Shown: positions 34,790 to 43,693 of the stretch, one piece after another
How the letters are laid out: each line of letters begins with the position of its first letter
Position numbering within the stretch: position 1 is the first letter of the stretch
Source of the DNA: Poriferisodalis sp965231925
Lineage (GTDB): Bacteria > Actinomycetota > Acidimicrobiia > Acidimicrobiales > Poriferisodalaceae
Assembly (NCBI GenBank): GCA_965231925.1
Contig: OZ246894.1
Coordinates: 2,728,001 to 2,792,000, forward strand
DNA length: 64,000 nucleotides
Direction of reading: 5' to 3'
Notes under the pieces: model-generated
Database searches by the model: none
Told to the model about the DNA's origin: nothing
Seen by the model: the letters and a program-made list of their open reading frames with translations, nothing else
Position numbers and translations under genes: made by a program

Positions 34790-36625
34790 TCAGCCCAGCA
34801 GGGACAGGTCGCGCACTGCGCCGCGGTCCGCGCTGGTGGCCATCGCCGCATACGCACGCAGAGCAGTGCTGACCTGACGCAGGCGCGGCTCGGCCGGCTC
34901 CCAACCGGCGGCGTCCTGCTCGGCGCGCCGCCGCTCCAGCTCGGCGTCGTCGACGGCCAGGTTGATCGTGCGATTCGGAATGTCGATCTCGATGATGTCG
35001 CCGTTGCGCACCAGCCCGATGAGCCCGCCCGAAGCCGCCTCCGGCGAGACATGGCCGATCGACAGGCCTGAGGTGCCGCCCGAGAAGCGGCCGTCGGTCA
35101 CCAGCGCACACTCCTTGCCCAGTCCTTTGGACTTCAGATACGAGGTCGGGTACAGCATCTCCTGCATGCCGGGGCCGCCACGCGGACCCTCGTAGCGCAC
35201 TAACACGACGTCGCCAGCCACGACTGCGCCGTCCAAGATGTGCTCGACGGCCTCGTCTTGGCTCTCGACCACGTGCGCCGGCCCGGAGAACACCCAGATC
35301 GACTCGTCCACGCCGGCGGTCTTGACGACACAGCCGTCGGGCGCCAGGTTGCCGTAGAGGATCGCCAGCCCGCCGTCGGCCGAGTACGCACAATCGACCG
35401 AGCGAATGCAGCCGTGCTCGCGGTCGACGTCGAGCGTGCGATAACGCTCAGACTGGCTGAACGCCACCTGCGTCGGGATACCCGCCGGACCGGCCCTGAA
35501 GAACTCGGACAGCGCCGGATCGTCATTGGTGGCAACGTCCCATTGCGAGATCGCATCGAACATGGTCGACGAGTGCACCGTGGGCACCTGGTTGGCAATG
35601 AGGCCGGCCCGATTCAGCTCGGCCAGGATGCCCATGACCCCACCGGCACGGTGCACGTCTTCGACGTGGAAGAACTCCGATGCCGGGGCAACCTTGCAGA
35701 TGTTCGGCACCTTGCGCGACAGCCGGTCGATGTCGGCCATGGTGAAATTCAGCTCTGCTTCCTGAGCCGCCGCCAGCAGGTGCAGGATCGTGTTGGTCGA
35801 CCCGCCCATGGCGATGTCGAGCGTCATGGCATTCTCGAAGGCCTCGAAGCTGCCGATCGAGCGCGGCAGCACCGTGTCGTCGCCCTCCTGGTAGTAGCGC
35901 CGGCACAGGTCGACCACCACGCGTCCCGCTTCCAGGAACAGCTCGCGGCGGTCGGCATGGGTCGCCACCACCGTCCCGTTGCCGGGCAGCGACAGCCCCA
36001 GCGCCTCGGTCAGGCAGTTCATGGAATTCGCGGTGAACATGCCCGAGCACGAACCGCACGTGGGACAGCCCGACCGCTCCATCTCGGCCACGTCCTCGTC
36101 GCTGACCGACTCATCGGCAGCAACCACCATCACGTTGATGAGGTCGACCTTCTGAGAAGCCAGCTTCGTCTTGCCGGCCTCCATCGGGCCGCCGGACACG
36201 AACACTGTGGGGACATTCAGCCGCATCGCGGCGTTGAGCATCCCCGGGGTGATCTTGTCGCAGTTGCTGATGCACACCAGCGCATCGGCGCAGTGCGCAT
36301 TCACCATGTACTCGACCGCATCAGCGATCAGATCTCGCGACGGCAGGCTGTAGAGCATCCCGTCGTGGCCCATGGCAATGCCATCGTCGACGGCGATGGT
36401 GTTGAACTCCTTGGCCACTCCCCCAGCCGCCTCGATCTCACGGGCGACGAGCTGGCCGAGATCCTTGAGATGCACATGGCCCGGCACGAATTGGGTGAAC
36501 GAGTTGGAGATGGCGATGATCGGCTTGCCGAAGTCTTCATCGGTCATGCCGGTAGCTCGCCACAGTGCACGGGCCCCGGCCTGATTTCGGCCCGCAGTAG
36601 AGGTGACTGATCGGTAACTCGGCAT
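34790..36625 (-). CDS. ilvD: Dihydroxy-acid dehydratase
   Basis: 611 aa, the usual length. The iron-sulfur Cys motifs are SNCDKITPGM (about 117) and CGSCSGMFTANSMN (about 190), with MGGSTNTILHL and GRFSGGTSGLSIGHVSPEAA also intact. It converts 2,3-dihydroxy-3-methylbutanoate and its homologue into the 2-oxo acids in valine and isoleucine synthesis. The start at 36625 has TAGGCT 6 nt upstream (leaderless). It stands alone, divergent from serB. No other ilv genes are in the window. Confidence 0.97.
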   Translation of the reverse strand: MPSYRSVTSTAGRNQAGARALWRATGMTDEDFGKPIIAISNSFTQFVPGHVHLKDLGQLVAREIEAAGGVAKEFNTIAVDDGIAMGHDGMLYSLPSRDLIADAVEYMVNAHCADALVCISNCDKITPGMLNAAMRLNVPTVFVSGGPMEAGKTKLASQKVDLINVMVVAADESVSDEDVAEMERSGCPTCGSCSGMFTANSMNCLTEALGLSLPGNGTVVATHADRRELFLEAGRVVVDLCRRYYQEGDDTVLPRSIGSFEAFENAMTLDIAMGGSTNTILHLLAAAQEAELNFTMADIDRLSRKVPNICKVAPASEFFHVEDVHRAGGVMGILAELNRAGLIANQVPTVHSSTMFDAISQWDVATNDDPALSEFFRAGPAGIPTQVAFSQSERYRTLDVDREHGCIRSVDCAYSADGGLAILYGNLAPDGCVVKTAGVDESIWVFSGPAHVVESQDEAVEHILDGAVVAGDVVLVRYEGPRGGPGMQEMLYPTSYLKSKGLGKECALVTDGRFSGGTSGLSIGHVSPEAASGGLIGLVRNGDIIEIDIPNRTINLAVDDAELERRRAEQDAAGWEPAEPRLRQVSTALRAYAAMATSADRGAVRDLSLLG

Positions 36626-36821
36626 GGGTCCAGCCTACGCCCGGGCTGCCACATCGCTTCAACCCGACGCACCTCCGCGACCGCTGTCGCCGTCCATGGA
36701 CCTCGCGCCCCGTCGCGGTGCCTGCTCCGCCGCACCGCCTTGACGCACGGTCTGAGCCCGCCGAGTGCATTCACCAAGCGATCATTGCCCGATCCAGGGG
36801 CGAACTAGCCTGCGCCTTCCG

Positions 36822-38057
36822 ATGGCCCCGCACGACGATGCAGTGCCGAAGGACACGATCCTCATCCGGGTGACCGGCCCTGACGGACCGGGAATCACCA
36901 CCGACCTGCTGGCCCTGCTCGCCAATGCCGGCGCCGACGTGGGGGACATGGAACAGGTCGTCGTGCGCCGCCAGCTCACGCTCGGGCTCGCGATCACGGT
37001 TCCCGCAGGGCGAGATCTCGTCAAGGAAGTGCTGCTGTTCGGCTACGAGCGGGGCTTGGAGATGAACTTCGAGGTCGTCGACGCAACGCCGACCCGGCAC
37101 GTGGAGCGCCTCGTGGTCACGGCCCTGGCGCCCGAGCTCAGCCCAGCAGACCTGTCGGTCGTGACCGGCGCCATCGCCACCAGCGGCGGGAATATCGATC
37201 GCATCCACCGGCTTTCCCGCTTCCCGGTCTGGAGCTATGAGTTCCTGGTCGAAGGCGCGCAGGGCGACAAGCTCCGCACCGACCTGATCGAAGTGGCCGC
37301 TGACCGGCGCATCGACATCGCCGTGCAGCCGCACGGACTGTCGCGGCGCTCAACCCGCATGATCGTGATGGACGTCGACTCGACACTGATCCGCGACGAG
37401 GTTATCGACCTGCTGGCCGCCGAAGCAGGACACGAAGCGCGCTCAGCGGAACTGACGGCCGCCGCGATGGCCGGCGAGATCGACTTCGAGACGTCGCTGC
37501 GAGAGCGAGTGAAGCTGCTCACCGGCCAGCCCACCGAGATCATCGACTCGGCGATCGTGCACATGAATCTGACACGCGGGGCCCGCACCTTCGCCCGAAC
37601 GCTGAAGCGGCTGGGCTACAAGGTCGCGATCATCTCCGGCGGGTTCACGCACTTCACCGACCACCTGGCGAAGCGGCTCAAATTCGACCACGCCTACGCC
37701 AACGAGCTCGAGATCCGCGACGGCAGGCTCACCGGCGAACTGGTCGGCGAGGTGATCGACGCCGAGGCCAAGGCACGGCTGCTGCGACAGCTCGCCTACA
37801 TCGAGGGCGTGCCGCTGGAGCAGATCGTGGCAGTGGGCGACGGCGCCAACGACCTCCCGATGCTGACAGCGGCCGGGCTCGGCATCGCGTTCAACGCCAA
37901 GCCGATCGTGGCCGAGTCGGCAGACGCCACCGTCAACGTCCCGTACCTGGATGCGATCCTGTTCATGCTGGGCGTCACACGCGAAGAAGTCGAGGCCGCC
38001 GACGCCTCGACGACGCCGCTGAACGCGGAGCGGCCGCTCTCGACGCTGCTGCCGTGA
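36822..38057 (+). CDS. serB: Phosphoserine phosphatase with N-terminal ACT domains
   Basis: 411 aa from ATG 36822. Residues 1-160 are ACT-like regulatory sequence (LIRVTGPDGPGITTDLLALL). The HAD phosphatase follows with the nucleophile motif MDVDSTLIRDEVID (about 180-193), IISGGFTHF and GDGANDLPML (about 338). This is the ACT-SerB layout of actinobacteria; it hydrolyses phosphoserine in the last step of serine synthesis. Serine feeds glycine and the one-carbon pool, which fits the gcvT and gcvP genes just downstream. A TAGCCT box lies about 10 nt before the start. Confidence 0.95.
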   Translation: MAPHDDAVPKDTILIRVTGPDGPGITTDLLALLANAGADVGDMEQVVVRRQLTLGLAITVPAGRDLVKEVLLFGYERGLEMNFEVVDATPTRHVERLVVTALAPELSPADLSVVTGAIATSGGNIDRIHRLSRFPVWSYEFLVEGAQGDKLRTDLIEVAADRRIDIAVQPHGLSRRSTRMIVMDVDSTLIRDEVIDLLAAEAGHEARSAELTAAAMAGEIDFETSLRERVKLLTGQPTEIIDSAIVHMNLTRGARTFARTLKRLGYKVAIISGGFTHFTDHLAKRLKFDHAYANELEIRDGRLTGELVGEVIDAEAKARLLRQLAYIEGVPLEQIVAVGDGANDLPMLTAAGLGIAFNAKPIVAESADATVNVPYLDAILFMLGVTREEVEAADASTTPLNAERPLSTLLP

Positions 38058-38098
38058 CATTCATGCCCTCATGTCGAGACTTGGACGGCTCGCGCAGG

Positions 38099-38111
38099 TA
38101 ACTTCGGCCTC
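38099..38111 (+). promoter_or_regulatory. Leaderless promoter of the selenocysteine ArsC-like gene
   Basis: TAACTT at 38099-38104, then exactly 7 nt, then the ATG at 38112. There is no ribosome-binding site. The same signature is used for selD. Confidence 0.55.
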
Positions 38112-38471
38112 ATGGCCGAAGTGACGATCTACCACAACCCCCACTGAAACTCCTCCCGGAATGCCTTGGCGGTCGCCGAGGAAGCTGGAGTGGACGCAGA
38201 CATCGTCCTGTACATGAAAACGCCGCCCGATCGCGAGACCCTCGAGCATCTGGTGTCGATCCTCGAGGACCCCGTCGAAGACCTGGTGCGCAAGGACTCG
38301 CAATTCAAGAAGCTGAACCTGAACGCGGATGACTACGTGGGCAATCCCGAAGCGGTCGTCGACCTGCTGAGCCAGCGCAAGGCGCTCATGCAGCGCCCGG
38401 TGGTGGTACACGGCAACCGGGCCATCGTCGGACGCCCGAAGGGTCGCATCGCCGAGCTGCTGGCCGACTGA
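38112..38471 (+). CDS. ArsC/glutaredoxin-like reductase with selenocysteine (in-frame TGA) at the active site
   Basis: 119 aa if the TGA at 38145-38147 (codon 12) is read as selenocysteine. Around it the frame reads IYHNPH-Sec-NSSRNAL, aligning exactly with the ArsC active site IYHNP-x-C-x-x-S-R. Downstream the family continues without a break: YMKTPPDRETLEHLVSIL, DLVRKD, LMQRPVVVHGNRAIVGRP. So the catalytic Cys is replaced by Sec. A bacterial SECIS-like hairpin follows at 38164-38181, and selD is in the same window. A program that treats TGA as stop would start the gene wrongly at 38166. Role: thiol- or selenol-based reductase of the ArsC/Spx fold, substrate unproven. It is 38 bp ahead of gcvT. 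Confidence 0.88.
38164..38181 (+). promoter_or_regulatory. Bacterial SECIS-like hairpin of the ArsC-like gene
   Basis: A 7-bp stem (38164-38170 with 38175-38181, one G-U pair) closes a GGTC tetraloop at 38171-38174. It begins 16 nt after the TGA, and the loop is 23 nt after it, in the range known for bacterial SECIS elements. The GGUC loop is like the SelB-binding loop of E. coli fdhF. Confidence 0.75.
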
Positions 38472-38509
38472 GACACGTCGCTTGATGACTGCGCCGAGAA
38501 TCACGGTCG

Positions 38510-39772
38510 ATGACTGACGCGAGCGGCGGGAGCGCTGGCGAACCCTGCGTAGATCCCGATACCGGCGGCGTGTGCACCCCGCTGTTCGATCTGCACACCG
38601 AGCTCGGCGGCCGGATGGTGAACTTCGGCGGCCACGCGCTGCCGATGCGCTACGGCGACGGCACCGTGGCCGAGCACCGAGCCACCCGCACCGCAGCGGG
38701 CCTGTTCGACGTGAGCCACATGGGCATCGTCGAGCTGCACCCCGCAGGCACCGGTGGGACCGCCAGGGTGGCTGCGTGGCTGGAGCGCTGCGTGCCGGGC
38801 TCGATCGTCAATCTGGCGCCCGGCCGGATGCGCTACACGCTGTTCACAACAGCGGGCGGCGGGGTGCTCGATGATCTCATCGTGACCAACCTGGGGCACT
38901 GCCTGCGAATCGTGGTCAACGCCGTGCGCATTGATGCAGACCTCGACATGCTGCGAGACGCGAACGAAGGCAGCGACGACGGTGGCGGCGGCACCGACGG
39001 CGGGCGCAACGACGACGACGACGGGCACAACGACGACGGCCGCCGCGGCGGCGATACGGACGGCACTGTGCACATCGAGGTACGGGCCGACTTGGCGCTG
39101 GTTGCGCTGCAGGGGCCTGCCGCTGCCGAGGTGCTCGCACGCTGGGCTGCACCCGCTGCCGAGCTGGCGTTCATGTCCACGACGACCCTGGCCATCGACG
39201 GAGTCGACTGCGAAGTGTCTCGCTGCGGTTACACCGGCGAGGACGGCTTCGAAGTTGCCATGCCCGCCGCCGAAGCGGTGCGCATTGCACGCCTGCTGCT
39301 GAGCGCCGACGAGGTCTCTCCCGCCGGGCTCGGCGCCCGTGACACGCTTCGGCTCGAAGCGGGGCTGCCCCTGGTGGGCCACGAGCTGACCGAGGCGACT
39401 ACGCCGGCCGAGGCAGGTCTCGGCTGGTCCGTACCGAAACGCCGGCGCGCCGACGGCGGTTTCCCCGGCGCTGAGCTCATCGCAACGCAGCTCAGTGACG
39501 GCCCGCCACGGCTGCGGGTTGGCATCGCAGCCGAAGGCCGCCGCCCGATCCGCGACGGCGCCGTGCTGAGGGCCCCGAACGGCACCGACATCGGCATGAT
39601 CACTAGCGGCGGCTATGGCCCTACCGTCGATGCGCCGATCGCCATGGCCTACGTCGCAGCCGAGCATGCCGCGGCGGGCACCGAGCTGCTGGCCGAGGGC
39701 CGCAAGGGTGCCGAGCCATGCCGGGTGGCGCCGCTGCCCTTCGTCGAGCACCGCTACTGGCGGCCGTCGTGA
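38510..39772 (+). CDS. gcvT: Glycine cleavage T protein (aminomethyltransferase)
   Basis: 420 aa. The family pattern is complete: LHTELGGRMVNFGGHALPM, LFDVSHMG, YTLFTTAGGGVLDDLIV, CGYTGEDGFEVAMP, LGARDTLRLEAGLPL and the C-terminal GMITSGGYGPT. It transfers the aminomethyl carbon from the H protein to tetrahydrofolate, releasing ammonia. Residues about 153-186 (38966-39068) are a Gly/Asp/Asn/Arg low-complexity insertion in the middle of the folate-binding region, not typical of GcvT. gcvP follows 149 bp downstream; gcvH is 21 kb away at the right edge. Confidence 0.95.
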   Translation: MTDASGGSAGEPCVDPDTGGVCTPLFDLHTELGGRMVNFGGHALPMRYGDGTVAEHRATRTAAGLFDVSHMGIVELHPAGTGGTARVAAWLERCVPGSIVNLAPGRMRYTLFTTAGGGVLDDLIVTNLGHCLRIVVNAVRIDADLDMLRDANEGSDDGGGGTDGGRNDDDDGHNDDGRRGGDTDGTVHIEVRADLALVALQGPAAAEVLARWAAPAAELAFMSTTTLAIDGVDCEVSRCGYTGEDGFEVAMPAAEAVRIARLLLSADEVSPAGLGARDTLRLEAGLPLVGHELTEATTPAEAGLGWSVPKRRRADGGFPGAELIATQLSDGPPRLRVGIAAEGRRPIRDGAVLRAPNGTDIGMITSGGYGPTVDAPIAMAYVAAEHAAAGTELLAEGRKGAEPCRVAPLPFVEHRYWRPS

Positions 39773-39921
39773 CCACCGAGCGTGATCGATGACGCCACAG
39801 ACCAAAGCGACCGACCAGCGCCGCCGACCAGCGCCGCCGATCGGCGCGAGAACGGCGCCGTCCACCGGCGGATCGGTGGCGTGCGCAAGGTGCTCAGCAA
39901 CCACGAGGCCCCAAAGCATGA

Positions 39922-42840
39922 GTGACAGCCATGAGTGAATTCCAACAGCAAGTCGCAGCCCCAGGGGCGTTCGCAACGCGCCACATCGGACTTCGACCCG
40001 ATGACATCACCGCCATGTTGAAGCGCCTCGGGTTCAGCTCGCTCGAAACGCTCGTCGACGCCGCAGTTCCCGCGGAGATCCGCATCGACGAGCCGATCGT
40101 GCTCGACGGCATCGAGCAGCCCCTGACCGAGACTCAAGCCACCGCAGCGATGCGCTGGCTGGCAAACGCCAACCAGTCCGCGCACTCGCTGATCGGGCTG
40201 GGCTACTACGGCACGCTCACCCCCGCGGTCATCCGGCGCGGCGTGCTGGAGGATCCGTCGTGGTACACGGCCTACACGCCGTACCAGCCCGAAATCTCCC
40301 AGGGACGGCTCGAAGCGCTGCTCAACTACCAAACGATGGTGTGCGACCTGGTGGGCATGGAAATCGCCAACTCATCGCTGCTGTGCGAAGGCACCGCGGC
40401 GGCCGAGGCGATGGCCATGGCCCGCCGCATCACACGCAGCGGGCCAGACTGCTTCTTCGTCGACGCCGACTGCCACCCCCAGGTCATCGACGTGGTCGCC
40501 ACACGCGCTGAACCGCTGGGCATCGACATCGTGGTCGGCGATCCGGCGACCGAGCTGCGCCCCGGCGAGGTGTACGGCGCATTGCTGGCATATCCCGGCA
40601 GCAGCGGCGCCGTCCGCAACCTTCAACCAGTGATCGAAACCCTGCACAACACTGGCGCCATCGCAGCAGTCACCGCCGATCTGCTGGCGTGCTGCATGCT
40701 GACGCCGCCCGGCGAGCAGGGCGCCGACATCGTGGTGGGCAGCTCGCAGCGCTTCGGCGTGCCGCTGGGGTTCGGCGGTCCGCATGCGGCGTTCCTTGCG
40801 ACCAGCGAGAAGCACCGGCGCTCGATGCCCGGACGGCTCGTCGGCGTCTCAGTCGACGCGGCCGGCAGGCCCGCGTACCGGCTGGCGCTGCAGACCCGTG
40901 AGCAGCACATACGGCGCGAGCGCGCCACCAGCAATATCTGCACAGCGCAGGTGCTGCTGGCGGTCATGGCCTCGATGTATGCGGTCTGGCACGGCCGCGA
41001 GGGCTTGGCGGAGATTGCCGAACGCACCCACCGGTTGACGGCCGCGCTCGCCGAGGGCCTCCGAAACCTGGGCCTGCGCGTCCGCAACGAGACCTTCTTC
41101 GACACGCTGAGCGTGGAGGTTCGCGGCCGCGCCGACGAAGTGCTGGCCGCAGCGCTCCACGCCGGCATCAACCTGCGGCGCATCGACGGCGACACGGTGG
41201 GCGTCTCGCTCGACGAGACCTGCGACGAGGCGACAGTCGCCTGGGTGCTCGATGCCTTCGCCGCTCCCGCCACCAGCGCGACACACGACGTCACCTCGGT
41301 GCAAGCGCTGGCCGCCTCGGCGCCATCAGGCATCGCAGGCGAGCTGGCGCGCACCAGCGAGTACCTCACCCATCCCACCTTCAGCGCGTACCGCTCCGAA
41401 ACCGAGATGATGCGCTACCTGCGCCGCTTGGCCTCGGCAGACGTCGCCCTCGATCGGTCCATGATCCCGCTCGGCAGCTGCACCATGAAGCTCAACGCCG
41501 CTGCGGAGATGACGCCGGTCACCTGGCCGCAATTCGCCGATGTCCACCCCTTTGCGCCCTCGGACCAGTGGGAGGGCTACCGCCAGATCATCGCCGACCT
41601 CGAACGCTGGCTGGCAGCGATCACCGGCTACGACGCAGTGTCACTGCAGCCCAACGCCGGCTCCCAAGGCGAGCTGGCCGGGCTGTTGGCCATCCGCGGC
41701 TACCACGACGACCGCGGCAACCACCACCGCACGGTGTGCCTCATCCCCTCCTCGGCGCATGGCACCAACGCGGCGTCCGCCGTGATGGCCGGCATGGCGG
41801 TCGTGGTGGTGGACTGCACCGAAGACGGCGACGTCGACCTCGACGACCTCGACGCCAAGATCGCCGAGCACGGCGACAACTTGGCTGCGTTCATGGCCAC
41901 CTACCCGTCCACGCACGGCGTTTACGAAGACGGCATCCGCCAGGTCTGCCTCAAGGTGCACGAAGCGGGCGGGCAGGTGTATGTCGACGGCGCGAACCTC
42001 AACGCCCTCGTCGGACTCGCCGCACCGGGCACCTTCGGCGCCGACGTCAGCCACCTCAACTTGCACAAGACGTTCTGCATCCCCCACGGCGGCGGCGGGC
42101 CGGGCATCGGGCCGGTGGCGTGCCGCCTGCACCTGGCCAAGTACCTGCCCAACCACCCGCTGGCGCCCGACGCCGGCCCCCGCACCGGCCCAGGCGCCAT
42201 CTCGTCGGCCCCTTGGGGATCGGCGGGCATCCTGCCGATCCCGTGGATGTACATCGCGATGATGGGTGTGGAGGGCCTCACCCGGGCCACACAGACAGCG
42301 ATCCTGTCGGCCAACTATCTGGCATCGCGCCTCGGCGAGCACTTCCCGATCCTGTACCAGGGCCGCTACGGCCTCGTCGCCCACGAGTGCATCGTGGACC
42401 TGCGGCCGTACTCGGAGTGGGCCAGCGTCGACGACGTCGCCAAGCGCCTCATCGACTTCGGCTTCCACGCCCCGACCATGTCGTTCCCCGTTGCCGGGAC
42501 GCTGATGATCGAGCCCACCGAGAGCGAATCGCTGGCCGAGATCGACCGGTTCTGCGATGCGATGGCCACGATCCGGGCCGAGATCGACAGGGTCGCTTCG
42601 GGCGAGTGGCCCCAAGACGACAACCCGCTCGTCAATGCGCCTCACACGGCAGTCGATTCGCTCACCGGCGAGTGGGATCACCCCTACTCGCGCACCGAGG
42701 CTGTGTACCCAAGCGGCACCGACGTGGCGACGCTGGTTGCCGACAAGTACTGGCCGCCGGTCAGCCGCATCGACGGCGCGTATGGCGACCGCAACCTCAT
42801 GTGCGCCTGCCCCGACCCCCGCGCGTTCGAGACCGGCTAG
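39922..42840 (+). CDS. gcvP: Glycine dehydrogenase (decarboxylating), P protein
   Basis: 972 aa from GTG 39922, or 969 from the ATG at 39931; neither has a strong ribosome site. A single fused P protein. FATRHIGLRPDDITAML opens the family region, GYYGTLTPAVIRR and YTPYQPEISQGRLEALLNYQ follow, and the C-terminal half carries the PLP Lys in LNLHKTFCIPHGGGGPG (about residue 716). It decarboxylates glycine and loads the aminomethyl group on the lipoyl arm of GcvH. It is in the same orientation as gcvT. Confidence 0.96.
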   Translation: MTAMSEFQQQVAAPGAFATRHIGLRPDDITAMLKRLGFSSLETLVDAAVPAEIRIDEPIVLDGIEQPLTETQATAAMRWLANANQSAHSLIGLGYYGTLTPAVIRRGVLEDPSWYTAYTPYQPEISQGRLEALLNYQTMVCDLVGMEIANSSLLCEGTAAAEAMAMARRITRSGPDCFFVDADCHPQVIDVVATRAEPLGIDIVVGDPATELRPGEVYGALLAYPGSSGAVRNLQPVIETLHNTGAIAAVTADLLACCMLTPPGEQGADIVVGSSQRFGVPLGFGGPHAAFLATSEKHRRSMPGRLVGVSVDAAGRPAYRLALQTREQHIRRERATSNICTAQVLLAVMASMYAVWHGREGLAEIAERTHRLTAALAEGLRNLGLRVRNETFFDTLSVEVRGRADEVLAAALHAGINLRRIDGDTVGVSLDETCDEATVAWVLDAFAAPATSATHDVTSVQALAASAPSGIAGELARTSEYLTHPTFSAYRSETEMMRYLRRLASADVALDRSMIPLGSCTMKLNAAAEMTPVTWPQFADVHPFAPSDQWEGYRQIIADLERWLAAITGYDAVSLQPNAGSQGELAGLLAIRGYHDDRGNHHRTVCLIPSSAHGTNAASAVMAGMAVVVVDCTEDGDVDLDDLDAKIAEHGDNLAAFMATYPSTHGVYEDGIRQVCLKVHEAGGQVYVDGANLNALVGLAAPGTFGADVSHLNLHKTFCIPHGGGGPGIGPVACRLHLAKYLPNHPLAPDAGPRTGPGAISSAPWGSAGILPIPWMYIAMMGVEGLTRATQTAILSANYLASRLGEHFPILYQGRYGLVAHECIVDLRPYSEWASVDDVAKRLIDFGFHAPTMSFPVAGTLMIEPTESESLAEIDRFCDAMATIRAEIDRVASGEWPQDDNPLVNAPHTAVDSLTGEWDHPYSRTEAVYPSGTDVATLVADKYWPPVSRIDGAYGDRNLMCACPDPRAFETG

Positions 42841-42914
42841 CCGCGCAGACGGGCCGCGAACCCGCCTGCCCCAGAGGCTCGGCTCGACGGCGGGCAGATC
42901 GCTAGCGTTCGCCC

Positions 42915-43631
42915 ATGGCACGAGTGGATCCTGCTGTTGTGGAGATGCCCGCAGACGCCGAGCCCGGCACGATGCCGTACTTCTCCCACATCGACTCGTG
43001 GCTGCGCGCCGAGATCGCCGGACTCACCGACGCCCAGCTCGACCTCGACGACCAGTCGCCCGAACGCGAGCTGATGTGGTGGTCGATCCGCCGCCAGGTC
43101 TCCCACATCGCCTGGGTGTCGATGATCTTCTCGAAGCGCCGCTGCGGTGCCCTGCTGTGGCCCGACGGCAACATCCCCGAACCCATCGTGTGGGCCGAGC
43201 ATCACCAGGGCCCCAACAACAAGCACAACCTGCGCCTCGACCCTGCCCTGTTCTGGGAAGTGCCCGACCTGCTCGACAAGCTGGACCTCGGCCTGAGCTG
43301 GATGCGCTACGTCGTGGCGTCGCATCCCATCGAGACGTTCCGCGAGATGGTCGAGTCGCGTCACAGCACGCACTTCTGGGACGACGCGATCACAGTGCTG
43401 CCCCGCGGCGCTTGGCACGACCCCGACGACGAGCGGCGGGTGGTGAACACGCTGGAATGCGCGATCTGGATGCTCTTCTACGAGATGTCCTCGCACATCC
43501 GCTCGATCCAGCGGATCAAGGAGATCCAGGGGCTGTCGCCGGCTGTGGAGCTGACCCGGTTCGGCTACCTGCGGCTCCCCCACTACTGGGGAGAAACCGA
43601 AGCCCCTGCACCCAGCATCACCAAGCTGTAG
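42915..43631 (+). CDS. DinB-like helical-bundle protein
   Basis: 238 aa; ATG at 42915 with TAGCGT 6 nt upstream (leaderless). The sequence looks like a DinB/DUF664-type four-helix bundle: IDSWLRAEIAGLTDAQLDLD, SIRRQVSHIAWVSMIFSKR (helix 2 His), and TLECAIWMLFYEMSSHIRSIQRI with HIRSI near the C-terminus as a possible third metal ligand. Members bind a metal and include mycothiol- and bacillithiol-dependent transferases, but most have no known function. Mycothiol use is plausible since mtr is in the window, but this is inference. Confidence 0.7.
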   Translation: MARVDPAVVEMPADAEPGTMPYFSHIDSWLRAEIAGLTDAQLDLDDQSPERELMWWSIRRQVSHIAWVSMIFSKRRCGALLWPDGNIPEPIVWAEHHQGPNNKHNLRLDPALFWEVPDLLDKLDLGLSWMRYVVASHPIETFREMVESRHSTHFWDDAITVLPRGAWHDPDDERRVVNTLECAIWMLFYEMSSHIRSIQRIKEIQGLSPAVELTRFGYLRLPHYWGETEAPAPSITKL

Positions 43632-43693
43632 CCCCACGCCGACCGCCGTCATCACCAAATCCTTGAGCCGTCGACAATGACCGAGAGAGCCGC

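Noticed and set aside
38112..38471. Pseudogene explanation for the TGA in the ArsC-like gene
   Set aside because: TGA sits exactly on the catalytic Cys codon, the rest is intact, a SECIS-like hairpin follows, and selD is nearby with the same feature.
38300..38640. Glycine riboswitch before gcvT/gcvP
   Set aside because: The 38-bp gap before gcvT is too short and no riboswitch-like fold or conserved core was seen there or in the gcvT-gcvP gap.
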